Below, in pieces: positions 20,594 to 28,066 of a stretch of 31,349 nt of DNA (position 1 is the stretch's first letter; the number at the start of each line of letters is the position of its first letter). The position numbers and the translations under genes were made by a program. The stretch covers positions 1 through 31,349 of the IMG/VR virus record IMGVR_UViG_3300017613_002652; one strand, written 5' to 3'. The notes under the pieces were generated by a model. That model was given only the letters and a program-made list of their open reading frames with translations, was not told the DNA's origin and made no database searches. This stretch comes from a virus.

Positions 20594-23500
20594 ACTTTGC
20601 ACATCTCCATGTACATTCAGAATATTCGTTATTAGATGGATTTGGTACAGCTGAAAATTATGCTAAAAAAGCAAAAGAAATCGGGTATAAATATCTCGCT
20701 TTGACAAATCATGGCAATGTCGATGGCTGCATTGATTTTCAAAAACAATGTCTAAAGCATGGAATAAAACCCATCCTTGGTTGTGAATTTTACATTGTCC
20801 CTGACGCAACCAAAAGAGAAAACAAGGACAGAAAGCATATTACTATCCTTGCCAAAAACCAAGAAGGATGGCAGAATATTCTTCAAATGCTCACGTTTGC
20901 TAACCTTGAAGGATTCTACTACAAACCACGTATAGATTATAAATGTCTATTAAATCATCTTAATGGTCTGGTTATCATGTCTGCCTGTACCGCAACATTT
21001 ATAACCGACTATGATTTCCTGGTAACATTAACCAATGCAATGCCAGATATAAATGACTTCTATTTAGAAGTCATGCCACACAACTTCAAAGAGCAGAAGG
21101 AATTGAATAAATATATCATATCAATTGCAGATGAATTAAAATGGACAATAGTAGCCACCAATGACTGTCACTATATAGAAAAGAATGATTGGAAGGCGCA
21201 AGAAGTCTTGCTCGCCATCCAAACAAAGGCAAAATGGAATGACAAAGAACGATTTAAATTTCAAATGAAAGGACTCCACCTAAAAACTCCCGCCGAAATG
21301 TTTCAAGCCTTCCTGAAACAAAATTCCCTTACAAAAAATGAAATACTAAGAGCAATGAACAACACCATTGAAATAGCGGAGAAATGTGCGGGATTTAGAA
21401 TTAAAAGACAGAAAATCCATCTCCCAGAAGTCCCCGAATATGCTGGCCAGGATAAGGCGGAAATTCTTTGGTCACTCTGCCAAAAAGGCATCAAAAATAT
21501 AGATAAAAACGAATGGAAGAAAAATAAACTTCAATACCTCGCAAGACTTAAAGAGGAATTTGATCTTATTACAAGTAAAAAGTTTGAAGGCTATTTTCTT
21601 ATCGTTTACGAATTAATAAATTGGTGTAAAGAGAACGATATAATGGTGGGACCTGGAAGAGGATCGGTTGGTGGATCGTTAATCTCTTATCTTTTAGACA
21701 TCACTTGTGTTGACCCATTGGAGTACGACCTTTTGTTTTCACGGTTCATTTCAGAAGAACGGATTGACTATCCAGATATAGATATTGATTTTGAGGATCG
21801 AAAAAGGGATTTAGTCAAACAGCATCTCGAAGATCTCTATGGCAAGGGTAACATTGCAAGCGTCTCCACATTTCTTACAATGAAAGGGCGCGGGGCAATC
21901 CGTGATGTCGCAAGAGTCTTCGACATACCATATAAACAAGTCGATGAGTTTGCAAAAACAATTGACGACGCAACCGGTAAAGATAAAACAGGGGAGATTC
22001 AACAAGCAATTAACCAAACTAATGAAGGGAGGCAATTTTACAATAAATATCCTGAGGTAGTTAACTTTGCTATGAAACTTGAAGGGCAGATTAAAGGGGT
22101 TGGTCAACATGCAGCGGCATCGATTATATCAGCCGACCTAATTGCAGATGGAACAAGAGCGCATCTTATAAAGCGGAAAGGCAATATAGCTATAAACTGG
22201 GCGATGGAGGACTCAGAATATGTTGGTCTAATAAAATTAGACATACTGGGTCTAAGCACATTGAGCATCTTAAGTGAGACAAAGAAACTTATTAAACAAA
22301 ATCACAATGCTGATCTAACTTACAGAGATATTATTCCAAATGACAAAACTGTATTGAATGAATTTGCATTAGGACATAATGAGGGAGTCTTTCAATTTAG
22401 CACCTACGGTCTAACTGATCTTTGTAAGAAAATGAAGATAAAAACTTTCGAGGATCTGGTTGTTTCCAATTCGTTGTATAGACCAGGCACACTACGAAGT
22501 GGTATGGTTGATGAATATCTAAAGAGAAAAAATGGCAGAAAGTTTAAAGGTTTGCATCCGAAAATTGATGGAATAACAAAAGATACATTTGGTATAATTA
22601 TATTCCAAGAACAAGTGATGAACCTCGCCTACCAATTAGCTGGAATGCCGTGGAAAGACGCCGATAAAATTAGAAAGGTTATTGGTAAATCAAAGGGCAC
22701 AAAAGAACTCCATAAGTTCAAAGAACAATTTGTCAATGGTTGTGTTGAAAATAAGACGTTGAATAAAAAAGTCGCCTCTAAACTATGGAATGACTTAGAG
22801 AGCTTTGGTGGATATGGCTTCAACCGTAGTCATTCTGTTGAATATTCATTAATTGGTTACTGGACGCAGTGGTTTAAAACCTATTACCCAACAGAATTTA
22901 TTTGTGCATCATTAACATTTGGAAGCGAAGGGAATAAGGAATCGCTTATAAAAGAAGCTTTAAGATTGGGATTGAAATTAGTGCTACCTAAAGTTGGTAT
23001 TTCCGATTCACATAAATGGGTTGCAAAAGATAACTATCTTTACATCCCATTTATAGAAGTTAAGGGGTTTGGTGATAAGACATCAAAAACTGCATCGGTA
23101 TTTAAAAGAAAAGCTCCTGCGAAAAGACAAGGATTCTTTGGTATAAAAGATAAAGCCAAAGAACAATCAAATAATAAAAAAACAAAGATGGAGAAGATTT
23201 TAGATGACATAGGTGCATTTGATAATAATACTCAAATACCAGATACGGCAAAAGATTATTTTTCATTTCAAATCAGTCAAAATCCAAAATTAATCTATCC
23301 AGAATTATTTAAAATTATGAACCCAAGAAAATATAAAGTCCAAATAAACGATATTATAAAAGGCCAAATAAATAAAATACCAGTCATACAAAAGAAACGG
23401 TTCCGAAATACCGATATTATTCATTGCGATAAATGTGAGCTAAGAAATGAATGCACAAAACCAGTGCCTTCCTCAATGGGTATCTACAATATTATGATAT

Positions 23501-25134
23501 GCGCGGAGGCCCCTGGAAAGGATGAAGACAAACAAGGCATGGGGTTCGTGGGCCGTGCAGGTAATGATATTTTATGGCCAGAGATAGAGAGATATGGATT
23601 GAAAAGAAAACATTTCCATATAACGAATGTGGTTAAATGTTTTACTGATCCAAATACTCAAATTTATACATCAAAAGGGTTGAAAATTATATCTGAAATA
23701 GAAATAAATGATAGAGTTCTTACTCATAAAGGTAGATTTCGTAAAGTATCATGGGTTCAAAAAGATGATTATATTCCCAGAGGTAAAAAATTAATTGTTA
23801 TCAAATATAAACATTTAGGCGGCGGCAGGAAAGTTAAAACTACAATAGTAACTCCAGAACATCCATTTTTTATCGACGATGATTGGAAAGAGGCTTATAA
23901 AATCAAAAAAGGAGACAAATTAAAAATTTTGGCAAAACGTTGTCTTCAATGTAATTCTAAAATCCCATTTGACAGCATAAGAGATTTTTGTTCTAAAAAT
24001 TGCGCTACTATTTATTCTAATAAAAATAGAGAATGGAACAATGAAAGCAAAAACAAAGTATCAAAAAATATGAAAGGGTTATATAAAACTGGGATTTTAG
24101 ATGCCTCAAAAATTACCATCAACGCGAATAAGAAAACCAGACAACTTGTTAAAGATGGAGAACAAATTCTTTTAAGCAAAAATAGAAATTTTATTCACCC
24201 CTTTAAAGGTAAAACAAAATATAATTGTGAATCAATAATGAGAGGTTCAAAAAAGACTTATAGCGCGAATAAAGAAAATGGACATCTTTCAAAATTACCA
24301 TTATTAGGGAAGCAAGCTTTAGAAAATTATTACAAAAAACCTGGCAACAAAAGAAAACCTATTTCCAAAAACAGAAATACAAAAATAGAGCTTGTGATGG
24401 CCTGGGCATTAAAGAAAAGAAAAATAAAATTTATCCATGGTCAAAATTTGTTCCATTATTATCCTGATTTTATTATTGATGGATATAATTTAATAGTTGA
24501 ATGTGATGGTTTATTTTGGCACTCCAGTGACAAAGCTATAAAAAGAGACAGAGAAAAAGATGATTTTTTAGAGTCTAAAGGGTACACGGTTTTAAGATTT
24601 ACTGATAACCAAATTAATAAAGATGTTTTTTCTTGTATAGACGAAATAGAAAGGATCATGAGCAACCATAATGGGGAATATGAGTTTATGGAAACCGAAA
24701 TTGTATCTGTTAGGCAAATTACAACATATGGGAAAAGGAAATTATACAATTTTGCTGTTTGGGGAGATAATTCTTATATTGCTAATGGTCTTGTTTCTCA
24801 CAATTGTTGGCCATCAAAAACAAGAACACCAAATATCAAACACATTAAAGCGTGCTATCCATGGTTGCAGGAAGAGTTAGAAAGGATCGATTGTAGATTA
24901 ATTCTTGCATTTGGCAATACGGCGATCAAATGTTTTACAGAAATGACTGGTGGTATCACTAAACTATCAGGTAAGACAGAGTGGAACGAAAAGGCAAAGG
25001 CGTGGTTATGTTGGTGTGTTCATCCTGCCGCCGTATTACATAACAAAGAACAAAATGAAAGGTTATTTGAAGAAGGTATTAGAAATTTTATACAAACAAT
25101 TAAAAGATTTGGAATTGATGAAATCTTATACTAA
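20587..25134 (+). CDS. dnaE: Pol III alpha fused to family-4 uracil-DNA glycosylase, intein-containing
   Basis: A 1515-residue precursor; 1126 after removal of the intein. PHP domain: HLHVHSEYSLLDG (from residue 6), ALTNHGN, DCHYIEKNDW. C-family palm: PGRGSVGGS, then YPDIDIDFED with catalytic D397 and D399, and IKLDILGL with D552, so all three polymerase aspartates are present. The usual HhH/OB C-terminus is reduced. From ~residue 940 follows a UDG family-4 domain: CDKCELRNEC (C947, C950), AEAPGKDEDKQGMGFVGRAG, NVVK-intein-CWPSKTRTPN, KACYPWL and HPAAVL. The four cysteines match the [4Fe-4S] ligands. ATG at 20587 is chosen since HLHVHS is the family start; an upstream in-frame extension only shadows the MazG-like gene. 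Confidence 0.9.
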   Translation: MLDFAHLHVHSEYSLLDGFGTAENYAKKAKEIGYKYLALTNHGNVDGCIDFQKQCLKHGIKPILGCEFYIVPDATKRENKDRKHITILAKNQEGWQNILQMLTFANLEGFYYKPRIDYKCLLNHLNGLVIMSACTATFITDYDFLVTLTNAMPDINDFYLEVMPHNFKEQKELNKYIISIADELKWTIVATNDCHYIEKNDWKAQEVLLAIQTKAKWNDKERFKFQMKGLHLKTPAEMFQAFLKQNSLTKNEILRAMNNTIEIAEKCAGFRIKRQKIHLPEVPEYAGQDKAEILWSLCQKGIKNIDKNEWKKNKLQYLARLKEEFDLITSKKFEGYFLIVYELINWCKENDIMVGPGRGSVGGSLISYLLDITCVDPLEYDLLFSRFISEERIDYPDIDIDFEDRKRDLVKQHLEDLYGKGNIASVSTFLTMKGRGAIRDVARVFDIPYKQVDEFAKTIDDATGKDKTGEIQQAINQTNEGRQFYNKYPEVVNFAMKLEGQIKGVGQHAAASIISADLIADGTRAHLIKRKGNIAINWAMEDSEYVGLIKLDILGLSTLSILSETKKLIKQNHNADLTYRDIIPNDKTVLNEFALGHNEGVFQFSTYGLTDLCKKMKIKTFEDLVVSNSLYRPGTLRSGMVDEYLKRKNGRKFKGLHPKIDGITKDTFGIIIFQEQVMNLAYQLAGMPWKDADKIRKVIGKSKGTKELHKFKEQFVNGCVENKTLNKKVASKLWNDLESFGGYGFNRSHSVEYSLIGYWTQWFKTYYPTEFICASLTFGSEGNKESLIKEALRLGLKLVLPKVGISDSHKWVAKDNYLYIPFIEVKGFGDKTSKTASVFKRKAPAKRQGFFGIKDKAKEQSNNKKTKMEKILDDIGAFDNNTQIPDTAKDYFSFQISQNPKLIYPELFKIMNPRKYKVQINDIIKGQINKIPVIQKKRFRNTDIIHCDKCELRNECTKPVPSSMGIYNIMICAEAPGKDEDKQGMGFVGRAGNDILWPEIERYGLKRKHFHITNVVKCFTDPNTQIYTSKGLKIISEIEINDRVLTHKGRFRKVSWVQKDDYIPRGKKLIVIKYKHLGGGRKVKTTIVTPEHPFFIDDDWKEAYKIKKGDKLKILAKRCLQCNSKIPFDSIRDFCSKNCATIYSNKNREWNNESKNKVSKNMKGLYKTGILDASKITINANKKTRQLVKDGEQILLSKNRNFIHPFKGKTKYNCESIMRGSKKTYSANKENGHLSKLPLLGKQALENYYKKPGNKRKPISKNRNTKIELVMAWALKKRKIKFIHGQNLFHYYPDFIIDGYNLIVECDGLFWHSSDKAIKRDREKDDFLESKGYTVLRFTDNQINKDVFSCIDEIERIMSNHNGEYEFMETEIVSVRQITTYGKRKLYNFAVWGDNSYIANGLVSHNCWPSKTRTPNIKHIKACYPWLQEELERIDCRLILAFGNTAIKCFTEMTGGITKLSGKTEWNEKAKAWLCWCVHPAAVLHNKEQNERLFEEGIRNFIQTIKRFGIDEILY
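23638..24804 (+). other. intein with Vsr/DUF559-like endonuclease domain
   Basis: A 389-residue in-frame insertion. It starts at Cys (CFTDPNTQIYTSKGLKIISE), has a block-B-like TIVTPEHPFF with the T-x-x-H pattern, and ends with NSYIANGLVSHN followed by Cys, as expected for a class-1 intein (terminal His-Asn, +1 Cys). Between the splicing blocks are a four-cysteine knuckle (CLQCNSK, FCSKNC) and a PD-(D/E)XK-like nuclease: YYPDFIIDGYNLIVECDG, FWHSSDK and the KGYTVLRFTDNQI ending, resembling DUF559/Vsr-type homing endonucleases, not LAGLIDADG. It interrupts the UDG domain between NVVK and CWPS. Confidence 0.9.
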
Positions 25135-25145
25135 AGGAGGTAGGG

Positions 25146-26084
25146 ATGGAAGAAAACACGGGGTTGCATCTAAAATATAGACCTAAGAAATTCAGCGAAG
25201 TTATTGGCAATAAATCAACGGTAATTTCTCTTCAATCCGTTATAACGAGAAAAGATAATGAGGTTAGATCCTTTATCTTTAAAGGTCCATCTGGTACTGG
25301 CAAAACAACACTGGCAAGGATTGTAGGTAGTGAATTAAATTGCCATGAAAGAGACTTCAAAGAATTTAACGCGGCAAACACTCGTGGTATCGACACAGTT
25401 CGAGAAATATCTGCAACATCTTCCCTCGCACCAATGAGTGGCAAGATAAAGATTTACCTTCTCGATGAGGCTCATTCATTAACGAAAGACGCCCAAAATG
25501 CCTTATTAAAACTATTAGAGGACACCCCAAGGCATGTTAGGTTTATCCTTTGTACGACAGAACCTGAGAAACTTCTGAAAACTATCAAAACAAGATGTAT
25601 GGCTTTCACCACCGCTAATTTGAGAAGAGCAGAAATTATTCAGTTATTGAAATATGTATTAGATAAGGAAGAAGTCGATTTACCCGACAAGCATTTAAAA
25701 GAGATTGCCAGAGTATCAGAAGGTAGCCCTCGGCAAGCACTTGTTATATTAGATTCAATTATTGATATTACTGATGATGAAGAGGCCTTTGATGCAATCG
25801 CAGCAGCAGGGGTAGGTGAGGCAACAGTTCTTGAAATTTGTCGATTACTGATTGACCCCAAAACCAAAGGCCATGCTAAGTGGCAGGCGATGTCAAAACT
25901 AATCAGATCAGTTGATGCAGAACCAGAAAGCATTAGAAGAGCAATACTTGGTTATTTAGGTTCTGCGTTATTAAAGAATGGTAATGACCGAATTTCTGAT
26001 CTGATTTCTTTATTTGAGGAAAATCTTTTCTCCTCAGGCAACTCGGGTTTATACAATGCTCTGTACTTAGGATGCCAACTATGA
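25146..26084 (+). CDS. Pol III clamp-loader ATPase (DnaX-like)
   Basis: A 312-residue AAA+ protein that would load the sliding clamp. LKYRPKKFSEVIGN opens it; Walker A is GPSGTGKT (47-54), Walker B/DEAH is IYLLDEAH (104-110), sensor 1 is FILCTTEPEKL, and the arginine finger is in KTRCMAF (normally SRC; here TRC). The lid domain follows (EIARVSEGSPRQALVILDSI), and a shortened C-terminal collar. The four-cysteine zinc knuckle of bacterial DnaX between Walker A and B is absent, as in gp44-like and RFC small subunits. RBS TAAAGGAGGTAGG. Confidence 0.9.
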   Translation: MEENTGLHLKYRPKKFSEVIGNKSTVISLQSVITRKDNEVRSFIFKGPSGTGKTTLARIVGSELNCHERDFKEFNAANTRGIDTVREISATSSLAPMSGKIKIYLLDEAHSLTKDAQNALLKLLEDTPRHVRFILCTTEPEKLLKTIKTRCMAFTTANLRRAEIIQLLKYVLDKEEVDLPDKHLKEIARVSEGSPRQALVILDSIIDITDDEEAFDAIAAAGVGEATVLEICRLLIDPKTKGHAKWQAMSKLIRSVDAEPESIRRAILGYLGSALLKNGNDRISDLISLFEENLFSSGNSGLYNALYLGCQL

Positions 26085-26122
26085 AAATAAAATCTAAGGT
26101 TTTTAAAAAAGTATATTATAAT
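26084..26122 (+). promoter_or_regulatory. T5A6-TATAAT promoter, duplicated element copy 1
   Basis: TTTTT (26100-26104), A6, then TATAAT at 26117-26122. The 37 nt at 26084-26120 are identical to 26257-26293. Transcripts would start near 26129 and carry the box repeats at 26155-26255 in their leader. Confidence 0.7.
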
Positions 26123-26154
26123 AAAAGTAAGAATTAAGAATTGCCATAAACAGG

Positions 26155-26255
26155 GAGAAAACCAAAAGCCCAGAGCGAGCCACATTCTTCGAGAAAACCA
26201 TAGGTGAGGAGCGAGCCATATTATTATGAGAAAACCATTATTATTGAGCGAGTCA
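26155..26255 (+). repeat. alternating 10-nt boxes, cluster 1
   Basis: Three GAGAAAACCA boxes (26155, 26191, 26228) alternate with GAGCGAGCCA (26173, 26209) and GAGCGAGTCA (26246). Centre spacing is 18 nt, with one interval of 19. The 8-nt spacers differ in sequence. Both boxes share the frame GAG-N4-CCA. The arrangement resembles iterons or a multi-site RNA/DNA operator. A second cluster is at 27987-28050. Confidence 0.85.
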
Positions 26256-26256
26256 A

Positions 26257-26297
26257 AAAATAAAATCTAAGGTTTTTAAAAAAGTATATTATATAAT
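26257..26297 (+). promoter_or_regulatory. T5A6 promoter, duplicated element copy 2
   Basis: The 37-nt duplicate (26257-26293) of the element at 26084; TTTTT at 26273-26277 and TATAAT at 26292-26297. It directly precedes the mediator-like gene at 26322, giving it a promoter without the box repeats. Confidence 0.65.
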
Positions 26298-26321
26298 AAG
26301 AAAAAGGAGGTGAATAAATTA

Positions 26322-26786
26322 ATGGACTTTGAAAAAGATTGCCAGATTGATAAATACAATTTAGATATCGAATGGGAAAGGCAACCTCATTTATTTGGTC
26401 AATATGCAAAAGCTAATGCCGAAGCCGTAGCGGAAAGAGATCGAGCAAAACAAAATAAAGATGTTACATCCGCAGAGTTAAGGTTGGAAATTTTAAATGG
26501 CTATAACGAAAAGGGTCTAAAAAAGCCAACTGAAAACGCTATTGATGCAGAGATTATAACTTCAAGCCCACACAAAAGAGTATCAGAAGAATTGATTGAT
26601 GCCAATGAGAAAGTTGCCTTGACCGATGCTGCTAAATGGGCAATACAGCAAAAGAGAGATGCACTGGAAAACATGGTCAAACTCCACCTTGCCGGTTACT
26701 TCTCTGACCCCAAAATCCCAAATGAGGCAAAGGAACAAAGTGATCAAAAAACAAGGAGACGGTTGAAGAAATCGTTGAAGAAATAA
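26322..26786 (+). CDS. UvsY-like recombination mediator candidate
   Basis: A 154-residue charged helical protein: YNLDIEWERQPHLFGQYAKA, then AVAERDRAKQNKDVTSAELRL, then AIQQKRDALENMVKLHLAGY. A WERQP-x-L start, a long coiled-coil middle and a K-R-x-A-L-E-x-L-V-K-L-H end form a pattern I associate with a phage family sitting beside SSB and RecA genes, and a recombination-mediator role (displacing SSB for RecA) fits its position. This is inference, not a confirmed family match. ATG at 26322 is 11 nt from AAAGGAGGTG; GTG at 26310 overlaps the Shine-Dalgarno and is rejected. Confidence 0.7.
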   Translation: MDFEKDCQIDKYNLDIEWERQPHLFGQYAKANAEAVAERDRAKQNKDVTSAELRLEILNGYNEKGLKKPTENAIDAEIITSSPHKRVSEELIDANEKVALTDAAKWAIQQKRDALENMVKLHLAGYFSDPKIPNEAKEQSDQKTRRRLKKSLKK

Positions 26787-27011
26787 ATGGATTTACTAAC
26801 AAAAATATTCATATTTATTTTAATACTCTTAGCAGGATACATAGTTATAAGGATCTTTGCATACGGGGCTGCTAAGTCAGTCATTGATGCAATGCAACAA
26901 ACCTTACAATCTAAAGAAAGGAGAATGCAAAATGGCATCGAAGAAAAGACAACAAATGAGAGACAAGTTACGGGGCAGAACAGAACAGAGCGAAAAGACG
27001 AGAGAAAGTAG
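26787..27011 (+). CDS. possible single-pass membrane protein
   Basis: A 74-residue frame starting one base after the preceding stop. An N-terminal hydrophobic helix (FIFILILLAGYIVIRIFAYG) is followed by a helical, then very hydrophilic tail that overlaps the first 80 nt of the SSB gene. There is no clear Shine-Dalgarno, but coupling from the upstream stop (TAAATG) could start it. The long overlap is unusual in this window, so it may be a real membrane protein with a truncated frame or a chance frame. Confidence 0.4.
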   Translation: MDLLTKIFIFILILLAGYIVIRIFAYGAAKSVIDAMQQTLQSKERRMQNGIEEKTTNERQVTGQNRTERKDERK

Positions 27012-27975
27012 CGGCAGGTTCGGCAGCTTTTTTAAATCGAACTTGCCAGAAGGGGCACAATTCTGGACAGCAGGCAAGGGTAATCACATCATTGATATCA
27101 TTCCATATGTAGCAGGGCCAAATGATCCAGATCCGGCAACAAATGAAGGTGATCCTACCTATGTTCTTGATCTTTTTGTTCACGGCAATGTCGGAGTAAA
27201 TGATGATGCGGTAGTATGTCCGGCAAGAACCTATAAAAAACCATGCCCAATTTGCGAACACCAAAAGCAATTACGACAAGAAGATGATTTTGATGAAGAC
27301 TTAGTAAAGAGCCTTAATCCAAAAAGGCGATGTATTTATAACATTGTTTGTTACGATACAGATAAGGAAGAGGATAAAGGTATTCAAATTTGGCCGGTAG
27401 CACATTGGTTTTTCGAACGTCATCTTACCTCCCTTGCTCGCAATTCAAGAACTGGAGAACTCGAAACATTTGCTGACCCCGATGATGGAAAAAGCATTGA
27501 GTTTGAGCGTCAAGGCACTGGCATGACCAATACGCAATATATTGGTCATAAATTCAGTGATCGGCCCGATCCAATTCCAGATGAATATTTAGATCAAGCC
27601 TTTTGTCTTGATGAGTTAATTGAACTCAAAAGCTATGACGAGATCTACAAATTATATTGGCAGGAAGATGCTCCTGAAGCAGACGATCATGAAGAAGAGG
27701 AACAGGAAAAGGAAGAGGAAGAGAAACCTAAAAGGTCTGCTCGTCGTTCTTCTAAACCCAAAAAGGAGCCAAAAGTTAAGGAAGGGGAGTGCCCTTATGG
27801 TGGAGAGTTTGGTGTCGATCTTGGCGAACTAAACGAATGCGGTGAATGCAGTCTTTTTGAAGAATGTTCAAAACGGATGGAAGAACTACAGGCTGACGGA
27901 CAATCTGACGATGATAAAGATGGGAGTGAAAAAGAAGAGGAAAAACAAACTCCAAGAAGGCGACGGAGAAAGTAG
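26932..27975 (+). CDS. gp32-like single-stranded DNA-binding protein
   Basis: A 347-residue protein. The N-terminus is basic (MASKKRQQMRDKLRG). A core like T4 gp32 follows: FWTAGKGNHIIDIIPYV, LFVHGNVG, and a zinc site H84, C96, C105, C108 (VCPARTYKKPCPICEH) with spacing very near that of gp32. The C-terminal ~110 residues are acidic (DDHEEEEQEKEEEE), then basic, with a second Cys cluster (ECPYGGEFG, ECGECSLFEEC) and another acidic stretch before RRRRRK. Acidic tails of SSBs recruit replisome partners. The start at 26932 follows AAAGGAG with 8 nt; an upstream in-frame ATG at 26857 would overlap a different frame and lacks an RBS. Confidence 0.85.
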   Translation: MASKKRQQMRDKLRGRTEQSEKTRESSGRFGSFFKSNLPEGAQFWTAGKGNHIIDIIPYVAGPNDPDPATNEGDPTYVLDLFVHGNVGVNDDAVVCPARTYKKPCPICEHQKQLRQEDDFDEDLVKSLNPKRRCIYNIVCYDTDKEEDKGIQIWPVAHWFFERHLTSLARNSRTGELETFADPDDGKSIEFERQGTGMTNTQYIGHKFSDRPDPIPDEYLDQAFCLDELIELKSYDEIYKLYWQEDAPEADDHEEEEQEKEEEEKPKRSARRSSKPKKEPKVKEGECPYGGEFGVDLGELNECGECSLFEECSKRMEELQADGQSDDDKDGSEKEEEKQTPRRRRRK

Positions 27976-27986
27976 CCAAGCCGGTT

Positions 27987-28050
27987 GAGAAAACCACACT
28001 CTATGAGCGAGCCACATACGTCGAGAAAACCAAGAGCATTGAGCGAGCCA
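27987..28050 (+). repeat. alternating 10-nt boxes, cluster 2
   Basis: GAGAAAACCA (27987, 28023) alternates with GAGCGAGCCA (28005, 28041) at exactly 18-nt spacing, with 8-nt spacers differing from those of cluster 1. It fills the gap between the SSB and RecA genes. In the -1 frame relative to SSB it would read EKT-x3-ERA-x3 repeats up to a TGA at 28068-28070. Confidence 0.85.
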
Positions 28051-28066
28051 TAAAGAAAGGTAGCAA

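Noticed and set aside
26155-26255. Box array as a CRISPR
   Set aside because: Repeats are only 10 nt with 8-nt spacers, far below CRISPR dimensions, and two box types alternate.
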